Source: Penaeus vannamei (lineage: Eukaryota > Arthropoda > Malacostraca > Decapoda > Penaeidae). Taken from it: a stretch of DNA of 10,000 nt. Positions within the stretch are counted from its first letter, which is position 1. Each line of letters begins with the position of its first letter. The position numbers were made by a program, and so were the translations under genes. Positions 1 to 7,529 of this stretch are shown here, one piece after another. The DNA lies in NCBI RefSeq assembly GCF_042767895.1, contig NC_091576.1:305001-315000 (forward strand), in the 5' to 3' direction. Under the pieces are notes generated by a model. The model was given only the letters and a program-made list of their open reading frames with translations. It searched no databases and was not told the origin of the DNA.

Positions 1-162
<162 letters not shown>

Positions 163-276
163 ATATTTATTTATATATAGATATAGAGCTATACACACAT
201 ACATATACATGTATATATGTGTGTATGTATATATATATGTACGTAAATATATATTTATATGTATATGTATATATGC

Positions 277-279
<3 letters not shown>

Positions 280-358
<79 letters not shown>
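280..358. repeat. (AT)n microsatellite, about 79 bp
   Basis: An uninterrupted alternating TA tract lies about 95 bp upstream of the first recognised coding exon. It would sit in the first intron or the 5' flank of the secreted-protein gene. Self-complementary TA runs of this length can extrude cruciforms and are prone to length change and assembly error. Confidence 0.97.
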
Positions 359-362
<4 letters not shown>

Positions 363-454
363 ATATATATCATCAGTAGTATGACAATATTTCTTATCAT
401 CATTATCATTACAGTAATATTATATATTTACACAATTTTTACGGAATTTCCCAG

Positions 455-530
455 AAGTTTTCCGGAATTCTCCTGTTCTCGGCTCTGGCTGGGTTGCTGG
501 ACGCTTATTATCTCCCAGCAAACACAGGAA
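455..530 (+). CDS. Coding exon A: signal peptide
   Basis: The acceptor is TTTCCCAG ending at 454 and the donor is GTAAGT at 531. The exon is 76 nt: it starts at a codon boundary and ends one base into the next codon. It encodes Lys-Phe, then a hydrophobic stretch ending in Leu-Asp-Ala, then YYLPANTG. There is no in-frame ATG between the upstream stop at 377-379 and the exon, so the start codon must be spliced on from upstream. Confidence 0.8.
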
Positions 531-2263
531 GTAAGTTTTTTTCCTTTTAGATTCGTCAATTTTGCTTCATTTGTTTCATTTTTTTGTTATTTTAGTTAGC
601 GTTGGCATTGTGATCGTGTTCATCATAAGAATAACAAAGATGCACGTTATTATTATTTTCTTTATCGTTTGATTATTATCTTTGTTAATATTATCCTTCA
701 CGTTGGTGATTATCATCATTACAGTCATTATTGATGCAAATATTTTTCCCCTAATTATTGTTCTTTATTATTCGAGTTTTTTTCTGATTTCACTGAAACT
801 TATTTTGTTATTTTTTTTGTTTTCTAACATTCTATTTTTTTCCTGATTTTACCGCAACTATTTTCTTTAATATTCGAATTTTCATTTCTCTCACAGCTTT
901 CTTTGGAGACCAAAAGGGGAACGCAATGACCAAGGCTGAATCCATGTCTGATACCCGGCTTGGTTACTCACAAACAGGTCAGGAATTTATCTAAACTTTC
1001 ATTCACCTGTCTTTTTCTCCCTTTCTTTCAGTATTATCTCTCCTTTCCTTTTGCTCTGTGTCTTTCTCTTTCGTTTCCTCTCCACTCTTCCATCTCTTAC
1101 TCCTATCTCCTTTCCTCTTGCTCCGTCTCTGATTCGTCCCCCCCTTTTTATTATTTCTATTATTCCTCATTCTCTCTATCCATCTCGATTTTTTTTTCTC
1201 TCTGTCTGCCTGTCTGTCTCAATTCACAAATATATTTCATTATCTCACTCTCTTCCCTCCCTGTCTCTCTCTCTCTCTTTACCTCTCGACGTCCCTCTCA
1301 AATCACAGACATCCCATATACATCGCGAGAGAATAGACAGCGTTTCACTGTGAGAAATTCACGTGTTCTTTCCGCCACAGGTCTGCAGGGCAAGCTGACG
1401 AACTCAGGGCAGTTGAGGGGAGCTGTCGACGCGGAGAGCGTTGACGGTGGACGCAGTCGGGGGAGTAAGTCGATCCCATTTTCCCCTTAAATCTTTTGCC
1501 TCATAAATCTAGAATTACTTAGTTTTTTAAACGATTTTTGCGCCCAGTTCTTGCTATCAATCCTCGTACCACAACGGAGGATGCAGCCGAGGCAGTGAAT
1601 CTCCCTCACTTTCCCTTCCTTTTCTCTTTATTCCCCGAAATGCATTTGGCAGCACCTTCCAGTTCTTCATCCCGTTACCTTTCCTTCCCACCGCCACCCT
1701 ACGCCATTTATTCGGCTTAAAGACCAAGCATGGCTCCAGCACCTCAGTCACCTGGTTTCACTACTCCAGAGGCTATATTTCATTCATTTCGTATTTCATT
1801 CATTTCGCAGACTTCCAAACACTGGAGACATCCTCGATTCATGAACAATCTTCTATTCTGTCTCCACACAGCGTACCTGGGCGATCTTTCGGGCAAGGGA
1901 GGAATGTGGTCCTCGGCGCAGTCCAGTGCCGGCGGAGGAAGCTTGGGCTCTCAGACAAGTAAGCGAAGGTTGTCGATCAAGCCCCATGAGAAGCAGTGCT
2001 CTCTGGCGGTAATGGCGTTAACTAGGTGAAAAATATTCTTGAACATGGTAAGGGATTTAGCCCTTTTATCTGGTTTAGCTAAAGCGCCAGGATTATTATC
2101 AGAGACAGACCTTGTATTTGAGAAGCCTGGCGAAAGAAAATGATTTTGATGCGAACATCTGTTACTTTACTGATTTGGTTAAAGAAGCGAGTAAGAAACG
2201 CCAGTCAAAAGTCAAATCTTTTTGGGTTTGTAAGTATCCAAAGGCAAGAACTAATGAACGATT

Positions 2264-2343
<80 letters not shown>

Positions 2344-3136
2344 ATATATGTGTGTGTCTATATATACATATATGTGTATGTATACTAGCACACACACATA
2401 CAACCTTTGAATGAACTATTAAATGAAGTACTATTGTAAGCCAAACACTCTGCAGATCTGCAAGGTTTCGTGCAGGATGAAGGTGCAATCTCCGGCAGCG
2501 TGGGAGCCGATGCTCATTATCAAAGTAAGTTTAATCACTATTTCATTAACCAGCCTGGATAACTGCTTTTCAAAAGGGGGTGAGGCATGGGGGGGGGGAG
2601 ACAGACAGTTACAGGAACAACATCAACACCAATAACAATAACAACAACAAGAAAGGCAACGGAAGCAAACGCCAAAATATAAAGAAACATCGTAGCCTAA
2701 CCAACGTGTCAACACACGACAAAAATTGCATTTCCTAAGGCGCCTGTTCCCTTCCTTGTCAAGCAAATATCACAGAAACAAGACAATAAAATGTCCGGAT
2801 GTTATTTAGACGAACGAATTATAATTGACTTTAGAATAGGATAATAATAATAAAAATGACAAATAAGAGTCAAATAATGAGCTTTTATAATGCTTACTAA
2901 ACGGTAAAGTCAGTCAGTAATGAAAGTCGCTATTGAATAATAAACAATTACAGAAACAATGGAATGAATGAAAGTCATTACTGAATAAAAACAATGACAG
3001 AAAGAGCTCTATAAATAGTAAAACAATTTTAAACTTTACAATGATACAATAATAAACACTTATCTTCCCAGGTGACGCCTATTTGGTGCCGTGTCCGATG
3101 CCTTATCCTTCGTGTGGAAGTTGTACGAGGTGTTAG
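455..3136 (+). CDS. Multi-exon gene for a small secreted Gly/Ser-rich protein with Cys-rich tail (5' exon missing)
   Basis: I built this model by joining exons 455-530, 897-977, 1381-1464, 1872-1958, 2456-2524 and 3072-3136. Every junction is phase 1, every intron is GT-AG (four of five donors GTAAGY, the other GTCAGG), and the joined frame runs without a stop for 153 codons to TAG at 3134-3136. The first exon encodes KFSGILLFSALAGLLDA, a textbook signal peptide lacking only its Met. Cleavage is probably before YYLPANTG. The mature chain is small, rich in Gly, Ser, Gln and Ala, and has cysteines only in the last exon (CX6CX2CX2C). The initiator ATG probably lies in a separate upstream exon ending at phase 0, a common layout in arthropod secreted and cuticular genes. 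AATAAA follows 78 bases after the stop. I do not recognise the family. An extracellular or structural role is inferred from the signal peptide and composition only. Confidence 0.8.
897..977 (+). CDS. Coding exon B
   Basis: The acceptor is TTTCTCTCACAG (ends 896) and the donor is GTCAGG at 978. The exon is 81 nt, phase 1 at both ends, and open. It encodes 27 residues beginning TFFGDQKG and ending LGYSQT. The exon is clearly more GC-rich than the T-rich introns on both sides. Confidence 0.8.
978..1380 (+). other. Intron with long pyrimidine-rich tract
   Basis: From about 1005 to 1290 this intron is strongly C/T-biased on the + strand, with CTCTCT runs and TCTGTC repeats. Because pyrimidine tracts lack stop codons, it gives long Ser/Leu/Phe-rich open frames on the + strand. 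These are intron read-through, not genes. Confidence 0.75.
1381..1464 (+). CDS. Coding exon C
   Basis: The acceptor is TTTCCGCCACAG (ends 1380) and the donor is GTAAGT at 1465. The exon is 84 nt and phase 1 at both ends. It encodes 28 residues beginning GLQGKLTNSG and ending GGRSRG. An alternative acceptor at the CTGCAG ending 1388 runs into a stop in the joined frame, which supports 1381 as the start. Confidence 0.8.
1872..1958 (+). CDS. Coding exon D
   Basis: The acceptor is TCTCCACACAG (ends 1871) and the donor is GTAAGC at 1959. The exon is 87 nt and phase 1 at both ends. It encodes 29 residues beginning TYLGDLSGKGG and ending SLGSQT, strongly Gly/Ser/Ala biased. Its head and tail resemble those of exon B. 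Confidence 0.8.
2268..2340. repeat. (AT)n microsatellite inside an intron
   Basis: About 73 bp of uninterrupted TA lie within the intron 1959-2455, followed by mixed TG/TA/CA repeats to about 2400. The repeat is 115 bp from the next acceptor and does not disturb the splice sites. Confidence 0.96.
2456..2524 (+). CDS. Coding exon E
   Basis: The acceptor is CACTCTGCAG (ends 2455) and the donor is GTAAGT at 2525. The exon is 69 nt and phase 1 at both ends. It encodes 23 residues beginning NLQGFVQDEG and ending ADAHYQ. It is the shortest of the internal exons, and its N-terminal LQG matches the head of exon C. Confidence 0.78.
2525..3071 (+). other. Last intron, A-rich
   Basis: This 547-base intron has a G-run (2575-2599), an (AAC)n-like stretch at about 2618-2651, and imperfect short duplications around AATGAAAGTC at about 2920-2990. 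No coding potential is apparent on either strand. Confidence 0.65.
3072..3136 (+). CDS. Coding exon F: Cys-rich C-terminus and stop
   Basis: The acceptor is ATCTTCCCAG (ends 3071). The exon is entered at phase 1 and encodes SDAYLVPCPMPYPS followed by CGSCTRC and a TAG stop at 3134-3136. The four cysteines, spaced CX6CX2CX2C, are the only ones in the mature protein. In a secreted protein they suggest intra- or inter-chain disulfides. A metal knuckle is possible but less likely outside the cell. Confidence 0.8.
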
Positions 3137-3214
3137 ACACGCTCGTCTTTTGTTTTCTATTTCTGTTTGATGCTTCCTGTCAGTGTTTGGTTTGATGAAT
3201 CAAATGAAAATGAA

Positions 3215-3220
3215 AATAAA
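3215..3220 (+). promoter_or_regulatory. Polyadenylation signal AATAAA
   Basis: A canonical AATAAA begins 78 bases after the stop codon of the secreted-protein gene. It is followed by a TG/T-rich stretch (about 3230-3245) that would serve as a downstream element. The 3' UTR would be short, ending near 3235-3240. Confidence 0.7.
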
Positions 3221-3240
3221 CAACGCATGCTAACTGTGGT

Positions 3241-3446
3241 TATTAATTCCCATATTCTTTAGTTAGGGAAAGTGATGGTGATAGTTATGGTAAAGAGAGA
3301 AGTAAAGGGGATAAGAGTAATACATTTCTTCTACCTTTATATCCGTCAATTGGACCCAGCAACTTCTAAATATATATTGTTATTGCCGTAATCCATTCTT
3401 GGTGAGTATTATCTTCGTTTTCACTTATAACATATTCACAACATCT
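3241..3446. other. Unique intergenic DNA
   Basis: The stretch between the polyadenylation signal and the minisatellite is AT-rich and unique-looking. I see no exon with paired splice signals, no RNA gene and no repeat in it. Confidence 0.5.
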
Positions 3447-3902
3447 ACCATCTCCTCCTTTTCTTTCTCCTTCGTCATCCACCATCTCCTTTTCTTTCTC
3501 CTTCGCCATCTACCATCTCCTTTTCTTTCTCCTTCGCTATCCACCATCTTTTCCTTTTCTTTCTCCTTCGCCATCCACCATCTTCTCCTTTTCTTTCTCC
3601 TTCGCCATCCACCATCTCCTTTTCTTTCTCCTTCGCCATCCACCATCTCCTTTTCTTTCTCCTTCGCCATCCACCATCTTCTCCTTTTCTTTCTCCTTCG
3701 CCATCCACCATCTCCTTTTCTTTCTCCTTCGCCATCCACCATCTTCTCCTTTTCTTTCTCCTTCGCCATCCACCATCTTCTCCTTTTCTTTCTCCTTCGC
3801 CATCCACCATCTTCTCCTTTTCTTTCTCCTTCGCCATCCACCATCTTCTCCTTTTCTTTCTCCTTCGCCATCCACCATTTCCCACTCCTCCTTCGCCATC
3901 TC
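3447..3902. repeat. Polypyrimidine minisatellite, 31/34 bp units, 13 full copies plus a partial one
   Basis: Units begin with ACCATC at 3447, 3481, 3512, 3543, 3577, 3611, 3642, 3673, 3707, 3738, 3772, 3806 and 3840, with a degenerate partial unit from 3874. Two length classes occur: 31 bp, and 34 bp with an extra TTC-like triplet after ACCATC. The + strand is nearly all pyrimidine apart from the CGCCATCCACCATC segment. Both unit lengths are 1 modulo 3, so the frame rotates at every copy. The long Lys/Glu-rich (minus) and Ser/Phe/Leu-rich (plus) open frames in all registers are therefore by-products of a stop-free repeat and not proteins. Confidence 0.97.
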
Positions 3903-4730
3903 CAGCTGCGAAGAGAAAGTTTTCAAGCTCTTTGCTGTGCAATCTTTCTCTTCCTCTTTCACTTCTGCCCATCAGTCGCATTCAAGGTCGCGGGGCGCTT
4001 AAGTCATCTGCCTTCATCGTCTGTGAGCGAGTCGCACGCAGTCAGCTGTTCATGACTTGCCATGGGTGTTATTTTCCTTTGTGAAGAATGAGTATCAGTG
4101 CTGAAATATGTAAGGATTGCCAGATGAAAGCAAAACCTCGATTTTACGAACGACAGCCCTGAGTAAATGACTTAACCACGCAGTAAAATCAAGGTGTAAA
4201 ATCAACGAGCATCTCGTCATCTGATGGGACAGAGGCAAGTTATATTTTAATAAAATAAGTGTTGATTTTGAATTACGTGTTAAATATACCAGTTACATAA
4301 AACATGTGAGAAATCACTCGATGAAGATTCATCTTTCGAGAACTTTCTCGGTAAACAGAATTAAAGAGAAACACAAATAAAGAAAACCGAACTAATATGA
4401 GGCATAAACTGAATATCTAAGGAATATAGGGCTTATAAACCAAGATCCAAAGAGTGCAGAAGAGACAGAAAAGAAAGGCGCAGAAAGTGACGGAGGAAGA
4501 GAACCTAAAAAATCCATTTTGTTTTCCCACAACCATTCATAACTGCGAATGGATGCTTCCGCAAAATAACCCACAAAAAGGGTTCAACAAAAAGTCAATT
4601 TATGCTCATATTTGTGGATTCATTCCACAGAGTAGCAACACTGCCTTTAAGTAAGAATTGGCTGTATTGGTAAAAGAACGAACCGGAACTGGACGAGTTG
4701 GAGGTCAGGTTCGGTTTCAGAAAGAGGCGG
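3903..4730. other. Unique non-coding DNA
   Basis: I read this stretch on both strands. It has short open frames only, no coherent exon-intron model, and no tRNA, rRNA or transposon signature. It begins with a moderately GC-rich segment (about 3900-4070) and becomes A-rich. Confidence 0.5.
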
Positions 4731-4740
4731 TGTGTGTGTG

Positions 4741-4777
4741 GTGGTGGGTGGTGGTGGGTGGGGGATGGGGTGGGGGG
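4741..4777 (+). other. G-run tract, potential G-quadruplex
   Basis: Five G-runs of three or more lie close together: 4746-4748, 4756-4758, 4760-4764, 4767-4770 and 4772-4777, with loops of 1-7 bases. A short (TG)n run precedes them. The arrangement satisfies the usual four-run G-quadruplex pattern on the + strand. No gene is nearby. Confidence 0.7.
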
Positions 4778-4793
4778 TTAAAATTACACTTTT

Positions 4794-4903
4794 GTATATC
4801 ACTCAGCAGCAGACAAATACTCAAGTATACCACTCTGCAGCAGACAAACAATCAAGTATACCACTAAGCAACGACAAATACCCAAGTATACCACTCTGCA
4901 GCA
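4794..4903. repeat. Minisatellite, about 31 bp unit, 3.6 copies
   Basis: Units start with GTATAY at 4794, 4825, 4856 and 4886 (periods 31, 31 and 30). The consensus is roughly GTATACCACTCTGCAGCAG followed by ACAAATAMTCAA. Copies differ by several substitutions, so the array is not recent. It follows the G-run tract immediately. Confidence 0.9.
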
Positions 4904-5660
4904 TGCAGTGCTATGTGCAGCTTGATGCAAATTCGAACCAATAAGTGGGCATCATGTCCTCCGGCCCCTGATCTTCGGCCAGAATCCCAGAACTGCCAAA
5001 TAAGGAGGGTCTGTGTCGCTTTTCTATGCCACCACTCGAAGGAATTGTCTGCTTCTGTGTTTTACATTAAGTCATTGGTGGCCTTCTCAATATAAAAAAA
5101 GTAATTCACAAGTCGTAATTGGGGCATGATTTTCTGCGTTCTGTGGCTTGCTTATCATTTTTGAAGTAAACAAGACTCATCTTTTGTACTTTCTTTTATT
5201 TTCCTTTTTTTTTTTTTTTTTTTCCTCTTTTTTTCAGATTTCCCATCCACTGACAGTGCTTCACTTACTTCCACCACCAATTTCATTCATGAGGTCAGAT
5301 GTGAAAACCTGTCAGAATGATTGGGTCAAAAGAAATTCAGAACCTCGAATACATGCCATAGTTGCTAGTTTAATTTGTTTGAAAAAAAAACTTACGACAC
5401 TGGATGCAGAGATATATGTCTATAATAGATGTCTTCCTGCGAGAGACTAGTTATTCCAATTTGGATTGACGTGACTGACACTTTTATGTTTTAGAGTTAG
5501 TTGGTTGTAATGATTCAGTGTATATCTCTAAATCTATATCTATCTATATAGATTCCATCTGTCAATATCATTATGATTTTTACAGTTTCCATTGCCTCAG
5601 ACATAGCAGTCGTTACAATCTTTGTATTACACTCTAGGGATATTTTTACTTTTTGGCTAA
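4904..5660. other. Unique AT-rich DNA with a T19 run
   Basis: No gene is supported here. A run of 19 T (5205-5223), followed by a second T run and CAG at about 5235-5237, mimics a splice acceptor, but no convincing exon with a partner follows. A pocket of short TCTATA repeats occurs near 5520-5550. Confidence 0.5.
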
Positions 5661-5663
5661 TAC

Positions 5664-5683
5664 AACATATATATCTATATATG

Positions 5684-5771
<88 letters not shown>

Positions 5772-5836
5772 CACACATATGCTTATATACATACACACGC
5801 ACTCATACACACAGACACAGACACACATACACACAG
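5664..5836. repeat. (AT)n then CA-rich microsatellite
   Basis: Broken TA repeats (5664-5699) lead into an uninterrupted (AT)n tract of about 66 bp (5700-5765). After TTAA come imperfect CA repeats with CACACAGACA variants up to 5836. Tyr-Ile and Thr-His open frames across it are artefacts. Confidence 0.95.
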
Positions 5837-6175
5837 TGTAAGAGCCCAAATGTTGGGTCCTACAAGAGTAGATGGCGAGCAAAGGGTTAAGGTAGACAAT
5901 CAAAGTGTCTTAACTCCATTTATTGGATAGGATGTTGGAGTACGGCAGCTCCTCGGAGCGAGGCGTTGCTCCTTGGCTTCCCGCAGGGAGTCTGCCTGAC
6001 CTCCTATACACTGGTTTAAAGATCGCACCAAGTCACGTGGTTAGCATGTGACGAAGGGTGATGAACAAGCAAGCGTTACATCAGTACATAGCTCTTGTGG
6101 AAGAGATAGACAACACAACATTGGAATGTCTGGTGTGGTAAGAAGAGAGGAATAACAGGGGAAGCTATGGCCAGG
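5837..6175 (-). mobile_element. Possible solo LTR remnant (weak)
   Basis: About 340 bp of non-repetitive sequence of mixed composition lies between two microsatellite blocks. It begins TGTAAGAGCCC at 5837, with a second TGTTGGG start at 5851. Read on the minus strand, it has AATAAA (5919-5924 on +) about 70 bases before an end reading GGACCCAACA, as expected for the R-U5 end of an LTR. No clear target-site duplication or matching far terminus was found. The nearest right-hand candidate is AATAACA near 6151-6157. It contains no coding sequence. It could equally be an unrelated unique island. Confidence 0.3.
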
Positions 6176-6259
6176 CGTATATGCATATGTATATGTATGT
6201 GTGAAGATACGTTTGTGACAAACATGTAAGATTATATATATGTATCATATTGTAATTCG

Positions 6260-6341
6260 ATATAGATATAGCTGGGTTACACACAGACACACACACATAC
6301 ACACACATATATATACATGTACATTCGTACATATATACATA

Positions 6342-6392
<51 letters not shown>

Positions 6393-6417
6393 ATATATAT
6401 ATATATATATATATCTG

Positions 6418-6505
<88 letters not shown>

Positions 6506-6508
6506 GTG

Positions 6509-6574
<66 letters not shown>

Positions 6575-6810
6575 CCTATATTTATATATATACACACACA
6601 GTATATATGTGCATATATATGTTTATTATATACATAGATATACCTATATATCACACAGACACACAAACACATATATATAATATATATACATATACACATA
6701 TGTGTGTGTGTGTTTGGGTATGTGTGTGTATGTGTAGACATATATGTAGATAGATATATTATAAACATTAATATATCTACATCACACACACACACACACA
6801 TTATAGCAAA
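6260..6810. repeat. Large compound microsatellite block: (CTAT)n, (AT)n, (AC)n
   Basis: In order: CA repeats with ATAC variants (6280-6340); (CTAT)n of about 12 units (6343-6391); (AT)n (6391-6413); (AT)n of about 79 bp (6424-6502); (AC)n of about 37 bp (6514-6550); (AT)n (6550-6574); then alternating short CA, TG and TA runs with an (AC)n tract near 6784-6800. Both strands are open over long distances, but only as dinucleotide translation. Confidence 0.96.
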
Positions 6811-7004
6811 CTTATATATGCTATAAATCCAGGCCACATAGTCACATACTTATGCCCAAGCCACGTAGTTGCGATGCTGTCCACCAGGGTCTGATAATAA
6901 CTCAAACCAAGCCGTGGATCATGACTGGAAACGAGCGCTGGTACCTAAGGGTCAGCATGACCCATGCACTCAAGCAGAAGAGAATATGAGAGAGGTTAGA
7001 AGCA
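6811..7004. other. Unique spacer
   Basis: This is non-repetitive DNA between the microsatellite block and the tRNA-like sequence. A short imperfect duplication of GCCACRTAGT occurs near 6834 and 6860. A perfect inverted repeat, GGGTCA-GCA-TGACCC, lies at 6949-6963. An open frame across 6869-7171 shows no recognisable protein and crosses the tRNA-like segment, so I do not call it. Confidence 0.5.
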
Positions 7005-7091
7005 GGCAGAGAGAGCCTCACCACGTTCCTGCTCCAGCCGGAAGTACCCGACTCTTAGGAGGCGTGGGTTCGGATCTCACCACTGCCACCA
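7005..7091 (+). pseudogene. tRNA-Leu-like relic with encoded CCA
   Basis: The 5' GGCAGAG (7005-7011) pairs with CACTGCC (7081-7087) at six of seven positions. The T arm is GTGGG-TTCGGAT-CTCAC (7064-7080). A class II variable-arm remnant, CTCTTAGGAGG, precedes it. The 52 bases between the acceptor and T stems are close to the length in animal tRNA-Leu, and the 3' third closely resembles that isotype. The D and anticodon arms are too diverged to fold, so this is not a working tRNA. Discriminator A and CCA (7088-7091) are present in the DNA. Eukaryotic tRNA genes do not encode CCA, which points to a reverse-transcribed mature tRNA or a SINE head. Confidence 0.5.
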
Positions 7092-7109
7092 TATATAAGA
7101 GATGTCGAC

Positions 7110-7118
7110 CTCCCATAT
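7110..7118. repeat. Candidate target-site duplication, left copy
   Basis: CTCCCATAT is repeated at 9974-9982, directly where the (AACTG)n tail of the LINE ends. The spacing brackets a 5'-truncated retrotransposon. Two bases of the right copy overlap the tail repeat, so the duplication could be 7-9 bp. Confidence 0.5.
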
Positions 7119-7529
7119 GTGTAGAAAAAACTTCCGACGGCAAAGATCTCTCGACAATCTGGCCCTGTTGAGGGAAGCTGTTGTGGATGCCAAGGAAACT
7201 GCCAACAGATTAAGGCAGGAAAAATGGCTGGAATGGTGCCAGTCTTTTGGGCACCAAACCAGCCTTACAGAGTTGTGGAAACGGGTCAGGCAAGCGACAA
7301 GCCGCCAAGCCCCGAAATGCACTCATCATGACCCACAATCAGAGGCTAACAGATTGGTGCTTGAGTTCTCTGCCAGAACCAGCACCAACAATCTGCCTCC
7401 AATGATGAGAGAAAAACAACAAAACTTAAATCCAGAAAGACTTGCTCTCATAAGAGACAAGGCAATCGAAGCTGATGAAACAGATGCCTTGTTCTCTCTT
7501 AGGGAACTAAGAAAATCATACAAATCCAG

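Noticed and set aside
237..248. ATG-TAC followed by GTAAAT as a possible first exon for the secreted-protein gene
   Set aside because: It would splice in phase to exon A, but it lies in degenerate TA repeat where such matches arise by chance. I leave the first exon unassigned.
167..599. Long Tyr-Ile open frames on both strands, the + strand one running into the signal-peptide exon region in another frame
   Set aside because: They are translations of (AT)n repeats. The + frame differs from the frame of exon A and crosses its splice donor.
960..1490. 176-codon Ser/Phe-rich open frame
   Set aside because: It is read-through of a pyrimidine-rich intron plus exon C in the wrong frame.
1547..1593. 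Possible extra exon after the CGCCCAG acceptor at 1546
   Set aside because: It is open, but the only nearby donor gives 47 nt, which breaks the phase-1 series and shifts exon D.
3399..4055. Long open frames on both strands over the minisatellite (Lys/Glu-rich minus, Ser/Phe-rich plus)
   Set aside because: The unit length is not a multiple of three, all registers are open, and the peptide is not preserved from unit to unit.
3447..4903. Repeat arrays considered as CRISPR
   Set aside because: The arrays are contiguous tandem units without spacers, in a eukaryotic context.
5205..5291. T-run and CAG acceptor followed by a possible exon ending near 5291
   Set aside because: No partner exon, no coherent frame and no composition change support it.
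6869..7171. 100-codon open frame before the LINE
   Set aside because: It shows no recognisable endonuclease or other domain and crosses the tRNA-like segment and the LINE edge.
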